From NCBI RefSeq assembly GCF_003344785.1, contig NZ_QPMK01000010.1, positions 62,001-126,000 of the forward strand: 64,000 nt of DNA. Direction: 5' to 3'. Under the pieces are notes generated by a model. It had not been told where the DNA came from. It saw only the letters and a program-made list of their open reading frames with translations, and made no database searches. The stretch is from Thalassococcus profundi (lineage in GTDB: Bacteria; Pseudomonadota; Alphaproteobacteria; Rhodobacterales; Rhodobacteraceae). Shown here piece after piece: positions 19,749 through 29,512 of the stretch (position 1 is its first letter; each line of letters begins with the position of its first letter). A program made the translations under genes and the position numbers.

Positions 19749-21545
19749 CTATTCGCCCAGCGCGATCCCCTCGCGCCGCGGGTCGGCGCCGCCGCGCAGG
19801 CCGTCCGGTGTCACTGCAATGGCGTGCAGGCCGGAGTTGAGGTCGCGCAGGTTCACTTCGTAGCCCAGCGCCTCGAGATCCGGGGCGAGCGTTTCCAGAG
19901 GCGTGCCCATTTCCAGGTCGAAGGCGCCGAAGCGGTTGACCGCGTGGCCGATGCTCACCGCCTGCTGCACATCGAGGCCCCAGTCGACGTAGGAGATGAT
20001 CGCCTTGGTCACGTAGCCGATGATGCGGCTGCCGCCAGGGCTGCCCACGACCAGCACGGGCGCCCCGTCGCGGCGCAGGATCGTCGGCGCCATGGAGGAG
20101 CGCGGGCGCTTGCCCGGCTCCACCCGGTTGGCGATGGGCACGCCGTCCGCATGGCTGCGGAAGGAGAAATCCGTCAGTTCGTTGTTCAGCAGGAAGCCGC
20201 TCACCATCAGCCGCGAACCGAAAGCGTTCTCGATCGTGGTCGTCATCGACAGCGCGTTGCCGAAGCTGTCGACGATGGAGATATGCGAGGTCGAGGGGAA
20301 CTCGATGCTCTCGTCCTCGGCCCAGTTCATCGCGTGGTCGAATTCGGGATCGCCGGCGCTGACTTCGGGCAGCGCATCGTCGCCCTGCAAAAGCTCCGCC
20401 CGCTGCGCAAGGTAGCCTTCGGCCACCAGCCCGGTGACCGGAACGGGAACGAAATCGCTGTCGGCCATGTAGCGGCCCCGGTCGGCAAAGGCCAATCGCG
20501 AGGCATCGCCGATGAGCCGCCAGGCTTCGGCATCGGCCACGCCCGGCATCTCGAACCGGTCGAGCATACCGAGGATCTGCCCCACGGTCAGCGCGCCAGA
20601 GGATGGCGGGCCCATGCCGCAGGCCTCGTATCCGCGGTAGGGCACGCAGACCGCGGGGCGTTCCTTGACCTCGTAGATGGCGAAGTCGGCGGGGGCCAGC
20701 ACGCCCGGGTTGCCCTCGGCGCCGCGCACGCGATCGACGATGGCCGTGGCGATGTCGGAGGTATAGAAGACATCCGCGCCCTCGGTCGCGATCCGGCGCA
20801 GCACCTCCGCATAGGCGGCATTCGTCAGGGTCTGTCCGGCCTCAATCGGCGCGCCCTCGGGCAGGAAATAGGCGGCGGTGTCGGGAAAGCGGGCCAGACG
20901 CTCGGCATCCTCGGCCACCAGCGACGCCAGCCGCGGTGACACGGCAAAGCCGTCCTCGGCCAGCGTGATGGCCTCGTTGAAGAGGCCCGACCACTCCGCC
21001 GTGCCCCAGCGGTCATGCGCCGACTGCATCAGTGCCGGGGTGCCCGGCACGCCGACCGACCGTCCGCCGACCACCGCGTCGAAGAAATCGAGCGGCATGC
21101 CCGCCTCGTCCTGGAAGAGCCGCGGCGTCGCGGCCAGGGGGGCGGTCTCGCGCCCGTCGAGCGTGGTGATCTCGCCGCTGGCGCCGTCGTGCCAGACCAG
21201 AAAGGCCCCGCCGCCCAGTCCCGAGGATTGCGGTTCGACCAGCCCCAGCACCGCCTGTACTGCGACCATGGCGTCCGCAGCGGTGCCGCCATCGCGCAGC
21301 ACCCGCGCCCCGGCGGATACGGCGTGCGGGTTGGCCGCGGCGATCATCCAGTCCCGCGCTTCGAACGGCCGGCCCTCGGCCTTGGCCCGCAGCGCGTCGG
21401 CCACGGGTTCCGAGATGGCTTCGAAGGCGCCTGCGTCGATGGACGTGGCGCTTTCGGGCGCCACGGCATCGGCCGCCTCCTGCGCCCAAAGCGGCCCGGT
21501 CAGAGCGAGGAAAGCGCCTGAAATCAAAGCTATACGAATCAACAC
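19749..21545 (-). CDS. ggt: Gamma-glutamyltransferase
   Basis: This 598-residue periplasmic proenzyme cleaves gamma-glutamyl bonds of glutathione. A signal peptide (ALISGAFLALTGPLWAQEA) precedes the large-subunit region with GGTAADAMVAVQAVLGLVEPQ. Autoprocessing is expected before the nucleophilic Thr in STSHISIVD. SSMAPTIL and VVGSPGGSRI mark the small subunit. The GTG at 21545 (or the TTG at 21542) follows GGAGGGG; no ATG fits, so the start is non-standard. The upstream D-2-hydroxyacid dehydrogenase gene ends 89 nt before it on the same strand. Confidence 0.93.
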   Translation of the reverse strand: MLIRIALISGAFLALTGPLWAQEAADAVAPESATSIDAGAFEAISEPVADALRAKAEGRPFEARDWMIAAANPHAVSAGARVLRDGGTAADAMVAVQAVLGLVEPQSSGLGGGAFLVWHDGASGEITTLDGRETAPLAATPRLFQDEAGMPLDFFDAVVGGRSVGVPGTPALMQSAHDRWGTAEWSGLFNEAITLAEDGFAVSPRLASLVAEDAERLARFPDTAAYFLPEGAPIEAGQTLTNAAYAEVLRRIATEGADVFYTSDIATAIVDRVRGAEGNPGVLAPADFAIYEVKERPAVCVPYRGYEACGMGPPSSGALTVGQILGMLDRFEMPGVADAEAWRLIGDASRLAFADRGRYMADSDFVPVPVTGLVAEGYLAQRAELLQGDDALPEVSAGDPEFDHAMNWAEDESIEFPSTSHISIVDSFGNALSMTTTIENAFGSRLMVSGFLLNNELTDFSFRSHADGVPIANRVEPGKRPRSSMAPTILRRDGAPVLVVGSPGGSRIIGYVTKAIISYVDWGLDVQQAVSIGHAVNRFGAFDLEMGTPLETLAPDLEALGYEVNLRDLNSGLHAIAVTPDGLRGGADPRREGIALGE

Positions 21546-21634
21546 GACCCCTCCGAAATCCCACCACGCGAAAAGGTTAACACGGTTTCCACAGGCGGTT
21601 GAGGACAAAGGGCGGTCATTCTGGCGCGGATTGG

Positions 21635-22621
21635 CTACAGCATCGACGGCACGACCTGGTCCGGCGGCCGGTGGCCGTCGGCGAAGGTCTTGACGTTCAG
21701 CAGCACCTTCTCGCCCATCTCGATCCGGCCCTCCAGCGTGGCCGAACCCATGTGCGGCAGCAGCACGACATTGGGCAGCGCGCGCAGGTCCGGATTCACG
21801 TCGGTGCCGTGTTCGTAGACATCGAGCCCCGCGCCGGCCAGTTCGCCCGATTTCAGCATCCGCGCCAGGGCGTTTTCGTCGATCACCTCTCCGCGGCTGG
21901 TGTTCACGATCACGGCGCTGGGTTTCATCAGCTTGAGCCGCCGGGCGTTGAGCAAGTGGAAGGTCGAGGGCGTATGCGGACAGTTGACCGACAGTATGTC
22001 CATGCGCGCCACCATCTGGTCGAGGCTGTCCCAGTAGGTCGCCTCGACCGCTGCCTCGGCTTCGGGGCGCAGGCGGCGGCGGTTGTGGTAGTGGATCTGC
22101 ATGCCGAAGGCGCGGGCGCGGCGCGCCACCGCAGTGCCGATCCGGCCCATGCCGAGGATGCCGAGCCGCCGCCCGCCCAGCCGGCCGCCGAGGAAGGCCG
22201 TGGGCGCCCAGCCGGTCCAGTCCCCGGCCTGCATGGTCGACAGGCCCTCGGGGATGCGGCGGGTCACCGACAGCATCAGCGCCAGGGTCATGTCGGCGGT
22301 GTCCTCGGTCACCACGCCGGGGGTGTTCGACACCAGGATCCCGCGGCTGCGGGCGGTGGCCACGTCGATGTGGTCGACCCCGGCGCCAAAGCTCGCGATC
22401 AGGCGCAGCCGCTCTCCGGCCTGGCCGATGAGGCCCGCGTCGATCGTATCGGTCACGGTGGGCACCAGTACGTCCGTGTCCTGCATGGCGGCAGCCAGTT
22501 CGGCCCGGGTCATCGGCGTGTCGTCGTCGCGCAGGCGCACGTCGAAAAGCTCGGTCAACCGGGTTTCGACCGCTTCCGGCAAGCGTCGCGTAACGACAAC
22601 ACTCAGACGTTTTGATGGCAT
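21635..22621 (-). CDS. D-2-hydroxyacid dehydrogenase, glyoxylate/hydroxypyruvate reductase-like
   Basis: This 328-residue NAD(P)-dependent dehydrogenase has the Rossmann loop GILGMGRIGTAVA. The catalytic Arg lies in NTSRGEVIDE, the Glu in GLDVYEHG and the His in LLPHMGSAT. It most resembles the glyoxylate/D-glycerate dehydrogenases (GyaR group). The ATG at 22621 has AGGAG 8 nt upstream. It is divergent from the SH3-like gene, with an 8-bp inverted repeat between them. Exact substrate is not decided by sequence. Confidence 0.9.
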   Translation of the reverse strand: MPSKRLSVVVTRRLPEAVETRLTELFDVRLRDDDTPMTRAELAAAMQDTDVLVPTVTDTIDAGLIGQAGERLRLIASFGAGVDHIDVATARSRGILVSNTPGVVTEDTADMTLALMLSVTRRIPEGLSTMQAGDWTGWAPTAFLGGRLGGRRLGILGMGRIGTAVARRARAFGMQIHYHNRRRLRPEAEAAVEATYWDSLDQMVARMDILSVNCPHTPSTFHLLNARRLKLMKPSAVIVNTSRGEVIDENALARMLKSGELAGAGLDVYEHGTDVNPDLRALPNVVLLPHMGSATLEGRIEMGEKVLLNVKTFADGHRPPDQVVPSML

Positions 22622-22649
22622 GCCCCGGCTCCTCGCTCTTTCCCTTGTC

Positions 22650-22687
22650 GCCCCGTCTTGGCACAGTGTCCGAAGTCAGGACGGGGC
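22650..22687. repeat. Inverted repeat in divergent promoter region
   Basis: GCCCCGTC (22650-22657) and GACGGGGC (22680-22687) are perfect complements separated by 22 nt. They lie between the divergent dehydrogenase and SH3-protein genes. It could be an operator or a 5'-UTR stem; no partner regulator is evident. Confidence 0.35.
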
Positions 22688-22726
22688 ACAAGAACTCCGC
22701 CGGAAAATCTCTGGGCAGGATCGGGA

Positions 22727-23230
22727 ATGATCAGGAAACTTTGGGGACTGGGGCTGTGTCTGGCCCTGCTGTGCGGGGCGTCTCTGGCGCAGGCCGCCGA
22801 AGAACGCGGGCCGGTCACGAACCTGCCGCTGCCGCGGTTCGTGTCGATGAAGGCCGGAGAGGGCAACGTGCGCCGCGGCCCGTCGCTGACCCACCGTATC
22901 GACTGGGTCTACACGCGCCGCGACATGCCGCTGGAGATCACCGCCGAATACGGGCACTGGCGCCGGGTGCGCGACCGCGAAGGCGCCGGCGGATGGGTAC
23001 ACTATTCGCTGCTCTCGGGCGTGCGCACGGTCATCGTCGAAGAGGATATGCTGGACATCCGCAGCCGCCCCGATGTTGCCGCGCCGGTCGAGGCGCGGCT
23101 GCGCGCGGGCGTCATCGCCTATCTGGGCGAATGCGCGCAGGACTGGTGCGAGTTGCAGGCCGGCGGCTATGACGGCTGGGCGCGCCGCAGTGCGCTTTGG
23201 GGCGTGACCGCCGCCGATCTGCAGAACTGA
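22727..23230 (+). CDS. Exported SH3-domain (bacterial SH3/DUF1058-type) protein
   Basis: This 167-residue protein has a signal peptide (IRKLWGLGLCLALLCGASLAQAAEE) and two SH3b-like repeats. The first is VSMKAGEGNVRRGPSLTHRI with WVYTRRDMPLEI and GGWVHYSLLSG. The second is DMLDIRSRPDVAAPVEARL with CELQAGGYDGWARRSALWGV. Such proteins act at the cell wall; binding partner unknown. The ATG at 22727 has an AGGA site and precedes the signal peptide directly. Confidence 0.85.
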   Translation: MIRKLWGLGLCLALLCGASLAQAAEERGPVTNLPLPRFVSMKAGEGNVRRGPSLTHRIDWVYTRRDMPLEITAEYGHWRRVRDREGAGGWVHYSLLSGVRTVIVEEDMLDIRSRPDVAAPVEARLRAGVIAYLGECAQDWCELQAGGYDGWARRSALWGVTAADLQN

Positions 23231-23263
23231 CCCGGGTGCCGCCGCGGCCGGCGCGCCGCCGTT

Positions 23264-24331
23264 TCAGGCCGCTTCGTGCATCAGGATTGCCGCCTCGGAC
23301 GGCGTCAGGTTGCGACGGGCATATCCACCGTAAACATTCGGATTTTCGGAAACGCCGGGCAGATGGCGCTGCAGGCGAAGGCGGTCACCTTCGGCCAGCG
23401 TCGTGAGCGCGGTGCTGGCGGGATGGAAGCTCTCGGTCTCGACCCCGTTGGCGAAAAGCACCTCGTGGCGCGGCAGCAGCAGGTGCACATAGGTCACTTC
23501 GCGCGCCTGGCTGTCCAGAACCACGGTACTGCCGTTGATCAGGTCACGCGCGGCGACCAGCACTTCGGAGGTGTTGAACAGCGACTGCGCCACAGCGCCG
23601 CGCACGACCATGCGATGCTCCGGCGACACCAGAAATTCCTCGTCGGGACGTTCGATCCCGAAGGCGCCGGCGCGGATTCGGATCGGCCGCAGACGCGGCA
23701 TCGCGAAAAGCCGGGCGCCCGACATGCGGCGGCTGCCGATCCACTGCACCTGCTGCGCGCCGCTGTCCTTGGTCTGCACCCAATCGCCTTCGCGCAGGTC
23801 CTCGACCCGGACAAACCCATCGGGGGTGGTCAGTCGCGTTCCAGGCGTGAAACAGATTACCCCGCCGCCCTGTTCGGCGCTTTCCGCCTGCATCAGCCGC
23901 GGCTCCAGCGTGTGGTGCACGATCCAGAGATCGCAGCTCCGCGGCGGCAGTTCGTCGACGAACATCAGCAGCGGGGCCGTGTCCGGCGCCACCTCGATCA
24001 ACGTGACGGTGTAGCTTTGCGCGCCGTCGGTGACGACAAAGGAACTGTCCGCCAGCGGATGCGACACCTCGATGTCGCCCGGTCTGCGTGTGTCCGCAAC
24101 GGCGGCGCCGACCAGCCGGCGCACCATCCGCGCGGCGCGTCTGCGAATATCCGCCTCGCCATCCGCCTGATCCAGTCGCAGCAAGGATGTCGGCCCGTCG
24201 ACCCGGACCGCGTCTCCCTTCCATGACCATGCCGCCCCCACTGCAAGGGATGACACCGGAGCGGCCTTGAGACCGTCTATGTCCGTTTGCGACCAGGAGA
24301 TGACGAACGTGCCTCGAAAGCCCGTTCCCAT
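23264..24331 (-). CDS. Hint (hedgehog/intein)-domain protein
   Basis: This 355-residue protein has an uncharacterised N-terminal half of about 155 residues, then a Hint domain starting at the expected Cys in VICFTPGTRLTTPDGFVRV. EDLREGDWVQT and SPEHRMVVRG (the block B-like TxxH-type region) follow. The tail ends in AILMHEAA without an intein-style terminal His-Asn, so self-cleavage rather than splicing would be expected. Proteins of this architecture are common in Rhodobacteraceae beside RTX proteins. Here it is divergent from one across a long AT-rich gap. No signal peptide is seen. Function is unknown. Confidence 0.85.
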   Translation of the reverse strand: MGTGFRGTFVISWSQTDIDGLKAAPVSSLAVGAAWSWKGDAVRVDGPTSLLRLDQADGEADIRRRAARMVRRLVGAAVADTRRPGDIEVSHPLADSSFVVTDGAQSYTVTLIEVAPDTAPLLMFVDELPPRSCDLWIVHHTLEPRLMQAESAEQGGGVICFTPGTRLTTPDGFVRVEDLREGDWVQTKDSGAQQVQWIGSRRMSGARLFAMPRLRPIRIRAGAFGIERPDEEFLVSPEHRMVVRGAVAQSLFNTSEVLVAARDLINGSTVVLDSQAREVTYVHLLLPRHEVLFANGVETESFHPASTALTTLAEGDRLRLQRHLPGVSENPNVYGGYARRNLTPSEAAILMHEAA

Positions 24332-24755
24332 GATACCTGTATGCCTGCTCTTGTCTTTTTATAATTGAGTCAGATTTAACAGACGGGGCGTGTTGTGAAA
24401 AGCCTGACGGCACCCAAGGCCTGTCCCGCCATGTGTCCCAAGACATAGTGGTTGCAATTCAGCAACGCCATTTTCGCCCGAAGGTTGAGCAGTCGCGTCG
24501 AGAGATCGACCGATCAACCAATAGGTGCGCAGACTCGATCAACACCCGTAAACCTACCAAATTTTGTGAATTGCGGGATTGACCAAACATTGAGCATTTG
24601 AAAAGTTGTTCGGGCGCGAAACGCGTCAAATCCATCAAGCTGGACCGTCAATTTGCCTTAATGCCATTTTCACGACATCCGTTTCAGAACTGGCTTGCGA
24701 TCAGCCAGAAATGCGGTCCACGTCCTGAAAGTGGTTTCGAACCAAAGAGAAGCCC
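24332..24755. promoter_or_regulatory. AT-rich divergent regulatory region between Hint and RTX genes, with CtrA-like sites
   Basis: These 424 bases hold no gene and are visibly richer in A/T than the flanks. TTGA-N7-TTAAC at 24365-24380 lies next to a minus-strand TATAAA (24358-24363) in front of the Hint gene. TTAA-N7-TTCAC at 24658-24673 lies before the RTX gene. Both are one mismatch from the alphaproteobacterial CtrA motif TTAA-N7-TTAAC, and a weaker TTGA-N7-TTGA is near 24580. In such an AT-rich stretch chance matches are possible. Confidence 0.4.
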
Positions 24756-27551
24756 ATGACCACATACACTTACGATTCCATATTTTTCACGTTCGGCAAT
24801 GACGATCTTGTCGAGGACTTTTCGTCCTCCAGCGTATCGCTCGTTACCGCGCCGATCATATCCGCACTGGACTACTCATTCGGCTCCGAAACCAACGAAG
24901 ACGGCCTGCGCAACATCGCACCGGTCAATGCGAATGAAATCTACACATTGCTGATCGACGGGCAGGTTGACCGCGATGAGTTCGTGACGGTGGCAAAGGT
25001 CGACTGGAACGACGGCGGCGTCAATAAATCCACTTTCATCATTCTCATCGAAGACGAAAATGGCGGGAATCATGTCGTTTTCCTCGGCGGCGACAACCCT
25101 CAGCTTGTTTCGGCCGCTGCATTCGATGAGTTCAATAGCAAGGTCACCGGAATCTCCAACCCATTGAGCGGCCCGTTCTCGCCAGGGTCCCCAATCGACT
25201 TGAATGCCATCCCGACGGTTTCCGTGACCAACAACGATCTCATCATCGGCTTCGACGACGGCGAAGTCCTGAACGGCGGCATCGGCAATGACACGATCAT
25301 AGCCGAAGGTGGCGACGATACGATCATTCCCGGACAGGGCGAAGACGTCATCAATCCCGGCACCGGCAACGACACCGTTGATCTGACGCGTGTCGGCGGT
25401 GACGACTCCTACCTTGTCATCGACCATTCCGACCTGAACAGCGGCATTTTAGCTTCGATCAACGGCCGGACCAACACCGCCACGATCAACAAGTTCGCGC
25501 AAGGGACCACCACGCTGATCAACGTGCGGGACGAACTGAGCCTCGAGGGGATGGGCATCCACGGCACCTCCACAGGCGACAGTTTCTTTGCCGTCATCGG
25601 CGGGGACGATTTCCTCGCCATCCGGCCCGGCGAGGGCGATGACACCATCGAAGTAGGGGCCGCGAACGAAGGCTACATCCGGCTCGATTACCGCGACTCT
25701 GCGGACGCGGTGCAGGTCGACCTGGACGCCGGCACCGTGCAGAGAGGCGTGTTCACCGACACGATCATCGGCGTGATCCCCGAAGTGCGCGGCTCCAACA
25801 ACGATGACACGCTGATCGGCAACAGTCTCGATAACATCTTCAACCCCCGTCGCGGCAACGACACGATCGACGGCGCGGGCGGCTTCGACCTTGTGCGCTA
25901 TGACCGCAACGGCGTCACCGCTCTCGAGGTCGATCTCGAAGCGGGGACGGCGATCGGCACCTGGGACGGCCAGGCCTTTTCCGACGAGCTCGGCAACATC
26001 GAATACATCCGCGGCTCGCGGGTTGGGAATGACAGCATCGTCGGAAGCACAGGCGGCAACCGGCTGCGCACTTTCGATGGCAGCGACACGATCAACGGCA
26101 ACGGTGGCGACGACATCATCGAGGATCTCGGCGACAGCGGGACCGATCTTGCCATCGTTGCAAGCACCCTCGACAACATCAGCAAGACAGAGATCGACGG
26201 CAACAACGCTCTGGTTATCTTTGCCAGCACGGGCATCAGCTCCTACTTCGGCATCGAACAATTCCGGGTCGGGAGCACCACATACACCCAGCAGCAGCTG
26301 ATCGATGCAGTCGCGGGTAACGTCCCGCCGCCGGCCGGTCCCAGCAACGGCGATGACGATATCCTCGGCACCGACGATGCGGAGTTCATCGACGCTTTGG
26401 CCGGCAACGACGACGTGGACGGCGCAGGCGGCGATGATACGATCGACGGCGGCACCGGCAACGATACGATTGATGGCGGCGACGGCACGGACACGGCCCT
26501 CTTGAACGTCAATCTGGACCAGGTCGGCACCGTGACGCAGAACAACGACGGGTCGATCACCATCGTTTCGGCGCAGGGCACGGATACCTACACCAATGTC
26601 GAACTCTTCGATCTGAACGGCACCGTGGTAACCGCCACCGCAATCCTGGGCGGGCCCTTCAGCACCGAGGAGAGCGAAGGCGACGACATCCTGACCGGCG
26701 GCACTGAAGACGACAGGATCGAAGGCGGCGATGGCAACGACACCATCAACGGCGGCGACGGCAACGACGGGCTGAAAGGCGGGAACGACGACGACCTGCT
26801 GGTCGGCGGTCCGGGCGACGACCGGCTGCCCGGCGAAGGCGGCAACGACACGATCATCGGCAATGCCGGCAACGACCGCCTGGGCGGCGGACCCGGCAAT
26901 GACCTGATGATCGGCGGCCTTGGCAACGACAGCGGCGGCGCCGGGCCGGGCGACGATACGATCTATGCCGGTGACGGAAACGACGTCTTCAACAGCGGCA
27001 TCGGCAACGATTATATCGACCAGGGTGCGGGCGACGACCGCTCGGGCGGCAGTTTCAACAACGACACGATCTTTGGTGGCACCGGCAACGATACGATCGG
27101 CGGTGGCGAAGGCTTCGATCTGCTCTATGGCGAAGACGGCGACGACCAGTTCGGCGGCGGCGGCTTCAACGACACCATCTTTGGCGGCAACGGCAACGAT
27201 CTGATCAACGGCGGCGAAGGCAATGACCTGTTGCACGGCGACGCCGGGAACGACACGCTGAACGGTGGCTTCGGCAATGACACCGTCATTGGCGGCTCTG
27301 GTGCCGACGAATTCTTCTTCAATTCGCTCTTCGGCGACGGCACCACGGTGGTGGAGGACTTCGAGCAAGGCGCCGACATGCTGCGCTTTGTCGGCCTGCG
27401 CAGCACGGACCGCGATATCGAACGCCTGAACATCACGAACACGACGTTCGACGGACAGCAATCAGTCACGATGAGCTATGCCGATCACACGGTTATCGTG
27501 CTTGGCGAAAACGCCAATTCGTTCGACGACAGCGACTTCCTGTTCGGCTGA
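24756..27551 (+). CDS. RTX calcium-binding repeat protein, probable type I secretion substrate
   Basis: This 931-residue acidic protein has no signal peptide. Scattered GGxGxDxxx nonapeptides occur at about 170-215, 350-375 and 545-580. A dense block of RTX repeats runs from about residue 640 to 848, forming calcium-bound beta-rolls. It ends with a non-repeat C-terminal tail ([20 protein letters not shown] onward) and terminal DDSDFLFG, as in T1SS substrates. No toxin, protease or lipase motif was recognised in the N-terminal 160 residues. The transporter genes are not in the window. Repeats in which Asp is replaced (for example [16 protein letters not shown]) suggest some degenerate rolls. 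Confidence 0.9.
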   Translation: MTTYTYDSIFFTFGNDDLVEDFSSSSVSLVTAPIISALDYSFGSETNEDGLRNIAPVNANEIYTLLIDGQVDRDEFVTVAKVDWNDGGVNKSTFIILIEDENGGNHVVFLGGDNPQLVSAAAFDEFNSKVTGISNPLSGPFSPGSPIDLNAIPTVSVTNNDLIIGFDDGEVLNGGIGNDTIIAEGGDDTIIPGQGEDVINPGTGNDTVDLTRVGGDDSYLVIDHSDLNSGILASINGRTNTATINKFAQGTTTLINVRDELSLEGMGIHGTSTGDSFFAVIGGDDFLAIRPGEGDDTIEVGAANEGYIRLDYRDSADAVQVDLDAGTVQRGVFTDTIIGVIPEVRGSNNDDTLIGNSLDNIFNPRRGNDTIDGAGGFDLVRYDRNGVTALEVDLEAGTAIGTWDGQAFSDELGNIEYIRGSRVGNDSIVGSTGGNRLRTFDGSDTINGNGGDDIIEDLGDSGTDLAIVASTLDNISKTEIDGNNALVIFASTGISSYFGIEQFRVGSTTYTQQQLIDAVAGNVPPPAGPSNGDDDILGTDDAEFIDALAGNDDVDGAGGDDTIDGGTGNDTIDGGDGTDTALLNVNLDQVGTVTQNNDGSITIVSAQGTDTYTNVELFDLNGTVVTATAILGGPFSTEESEGDDILTGGTEDDRIEGGDGNDTINGGDGNDGLKGGNDDDLLVGGPGDDRLPGEGGNDTIIGNAGNDRLGGGPGNDLMIGGLGNDSGGAGPGDDTIYAGDGNDVFNSGIGNDYIDQGAGDDRSGGSFNNDTIFGGTGNDTIGGGEGFDLLYGEDGDDQFGGGGFNDTIFGGNGNDLINGGEGNDLLHGDAGNDTLNGGFGNDTVIGGSGADEFFFNSLFGDGTTVVEDFEQGADMLRFVGLRSTDRDIERLNITNTTFDGQQSVTMSYADHTVIVLGENANSFDDSDFLFG

Positions 27552-27572
27552 TCCGGCTTCACGGAAAATGCG

Positions 27573-27605
27573 GGCGGTCCGGTCTCCGGGCCGCCTTTTT
27601 CTTTT
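27573..27605 (+). terminator. RTX gene terminator
   Basis: GGCGGTCCGG and CCGGGCCGCC (one G-U pair) form a 10-bp stem with loop TCT, followed by TTTTTCTTTT. This is a strong intrinsic terminator 21 nt after the stop. Confidence 0.92.
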
Positions 27606-27654
27606 CGGCAGCTTGCGCCGTGACGTCGCGTTCACGTGCCGAACTGCGCCGCAC

Positions 27655-28311
27655 CTACTGCGCCGCGGTGCGCAGGCTCGCCATCAACTGGTGGAACTTC
27701 TCGCCCTGCACCGCCACGTGGTCGCGCAGGGTATCGGCGGCGATCGCGGCATCGCCCGAGCGCAGGGCGGCGACGACGGTTTCGTGTTCGGCCATGGACT
27801 GCGCCATGCGCCCGCGCCAGCGCAGCTGCACCCGGCGGAAGGGCTTGAGGCGACGGTGCAGGCGCAGCGCCTCGGCCTCGAGCACCGCGTTGCCCGATTG
27901 CCGGTAGATCACGTGATGAAAAACCTCGTTGGCATGGTAGTAGCCATCGGCGTCGCCGGCCGCCACCGCGGCCTTGCAACGGCGGTTCGCTTCTTCGAGG
28001 TCGTCCAAGGCCGCGTCCGAGATACGCGATGCCGCAAGCCGCGCGCAGGAGGCTTCGAACTCGGCCATGGCTTCGAACATCTGCATCAGCTCGACCGGGC
28101 CGGGCTGGCGGATGAAGACCCCGCGCCTTGGCCGCTGCTCGGCCAGCCCCGAGGCCACAAGCCTTTGTAAAGCCTCGCGAATCGGAGTTCTCGACACCCC
28201 GAATCGCTGCGCGAGGGTGATCTCGTCCAGACGGTCGCCGTCGCCGTATTCGCCGGAAAAGACCAGCTCTTCCAGGGCATCGGCAATCTCGATCGGGTGC
28301 GGTCTGTCCAT
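27655..28311 (-). CDS. matR: GntR-family (FCD) regulator of malonate genes
   Basis: This 218-residue protein has a winged-helix GntR domain (DRLDEITLAQRFGVSRTPIREALQ region, residues 25-50) and an all-helical FCD ligand domain with DxxxH and H residues (NEVFHHVIY, AEHETVVAAL, DTLRDHV). It is divergent from a TRAP transporter with malonyl-CoA decarboxylase and synthetase. The perfect palindrome between them resembles the published MatR site. Malonate (or malonyl-CoA) would be the likely effector. The ATG at 28311 lies about 45 nt from the palindrome. Confidence 0.88.
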   Translation of the reverse strand: MDRPHPIEIADALEELVFSGEYGDGDRLDEITLAQRFGVSRTPIREALQRLVASGLAEQRPRRGVFIRQPGPVELMQMFEAMAEFEASCARLAASRISDAALDDLEEANRRCKAAVAAGDADGYYHANEVFHHVIYRQSGNAVLEAEALRLHRRLKPFRRVQLRWRGRMAQSMAEHETVVAALRSGDAAIAADTLRDHVAVQGEKFHQLMASLRTAAQ

Positions 28312-28356
28312 GGCGATAGTCTACGTTAGACAGATGTTTGTCGGCAAGATGGAATT

Positions 28357-28370
28357 TCTTGTATACAAGA
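28357..28370. promoter_or_regulatory. MatR operator palindrome
   Basis: TCTTGTATACAAGA is a perfect 14-bp palindrome between matR and matP. It agrees closely with the TCTTGTA/TACACGA site I recall for Rhizobium MatR, and TTGTATACAA is typical of FCD-type GntR operators. TTGACT at 28374-28379 may be the -35 of matP, so a bound repressor would block it. A second inverted pair, TGACTC-N12-GAGTCA, spans 28375-28398. Confidence 0.78.
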
Positions 28371-28455
28371 TGTTTGACTCCGCATGCGCAATGAGTCAGG
28401 CTTCGGCCAAGCCCCGTCGGAGGAGGTCGGGGTCAAATCCGGGAGGAGAGAAAGA

Positions 28456-29442
28456 ATGAAGTACCTAGCAACCACCGCCATCGCTGCATTGACCGCGGCG
28501 AGCCTGGCATCCGCCGCACAATCCGCGGAACTGCGCCTGTCGCACCAGTGGTCGAATTCGGACGTGCGCCACCAGGTCGCGCAGATCGTCGCCGACGAAG
28601 TCGCCGCCGCCGATGTCGACCTCGACATCCGCATCTTCGGCTCGCAGTCGCTGTTCAAGGCGCGCGAGCAGTACACGCCGCTCAGCCGCGGGCAACTCGA
28701 CATGACCGTGCTGCCGCTGAGCTATGCCGGCGGACAGCAGCCCGCCTACAACCTCACGCTGATGCCCGGCCTGGTGAAGAACCACGACCACGCCGCGCGG
28801 CTGGTCGAAAGCCCGTTCATGGACTCGCTCGAAGAGATCATGGCCGGCGATGACGTGATGGTGCTGGTGCACGGATACCTGGCGGGCGGTTTCGCCGGCA
28901 AGGAGGGCTGCATCACCGCGCCCGACGACGTGCAGGGCAAGCAGACCCGCGCCGCCGGCAAGGCGTTCGAGCAGATGCTCGCGGGCGCCGGCGCCTCGAT
29001 CGCGTCGATGTCCTCGGCCGAGATCTACAACGCCATGCAGACCGGCGTTCTGGACGCGGCCAACACCTCGTCCTCGAGCTTCGTCAGCTACCGCATCTAC
29101 GAGCAGGTGGCCTGCTACACCCCGCCGGGCGATTACGCGCTGTGGTTCATGTACCAGCCGCTCTTGATGAACAAGAGCACCTTCGACGGCCTGACCGAAG
29201 AGCAGCAGGCGGCGCTGATGGCCGCCTCGGAAAAAGCGCAGGCCTTCTATCTCGAAGAGGCCAAGAAGGAAGATGCCGAAAGCCGCACGGTCTTTGCCGA
29301 CAACGGCGTGGAGATCGACGACATGACCGCCGAGGAATTCGCCGCCTGGCAGGACATCGCTGCCGAGACGTCCTACAAGGCCTTCGTCGAGGAAACGCCG
29401 AACGGCCAGGAACTGCTCGACATGGCGCTGTCCGTCGAGTGA
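28456..29442 (+). CDS. matP: TRAP transporter substrate-binding protein (probable malonate)
   Basis: This 328-residue DctP-type periplasmic protein has a signal peptide (KYLATTAIAALTAASLASAAQSAE). TRAP-family features include FGSQSLFKAREQYTPLSRGQ and the ligand-binding helix region with AANTSSSSF. It would bind malonate outside the membrane. Specificity is inferred from cotranscription with matA and matB, as in Sinorhizobium meliloti matPQMAB. The start at 28456 has GGGAGGAG upstream, and an earlier in-frame ATG at 28384 lacks a ribosome site and would precede the signal peptide. Confidence 0.9.
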   Translation: MKYLATTAIAALTAASLASAAQSAELRLSHQWSNSDVRHQVAQIVADEVAAADVDLDIRIFGSQSLFKAREQYTPLSRGQLDMTVLPLSYAGGQQPAYNLTLMPGLVKNHDHAARLVESPFMDSLEEIMAGDDVMVLVHGYLAGGFAGKEGCITAPDDVQGKQTRAAGKAFEQMLAGAGASIASMSSAEIYNAMQTGVLDAANTSSSSFVSYRIYEQVACYTPPGDYALWFMYQPLLMNKSTFDGLTEEQQAALMAASEKAQAFYLEEAKKEDAESRTVFADNGVEIDDMTAEEFAAWQDIAAETSYKAFVEETPNGQELLDMALSVE

Positions 29443-29451
29443 TCCCGCTGC

Positions 29452-29475
29452 GGGCGCGCCGCGCAAGGCGCGCCC
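29452..29475 (+). promoter_or_regulatory. Hairpin after matP
   Basis: GGGCGCGCC-GCGCAA-GGCGCGCCC is a perfect 9-bp stem 9 nt after the matP stop, with no U-tract. It probably protects matP mRNA or reduces read-through into matQ. Confidence 0.6.
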
Positions 29476-29512
29476 CACCCTGCCCTTACCCACAGTCCCG
29501 ACAGGAGGCCAG

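Noticed and set aside
25449-27461. 670-codon minus-strand open frame opposite the RTX gene
   Set aside because: Its Val/Ala/Asp-rich repeats are simply the complement of the RTX repeats; no ribosome site or family.
24756-27551. RTX repeats considered as a DNA-level tandem repeat array or CRISPR
   Set aside because: Units vary at third positions and keep the GGxGxDxxx protein pattern, so selection is on the protein; no constant repeat or spacer structure exists.
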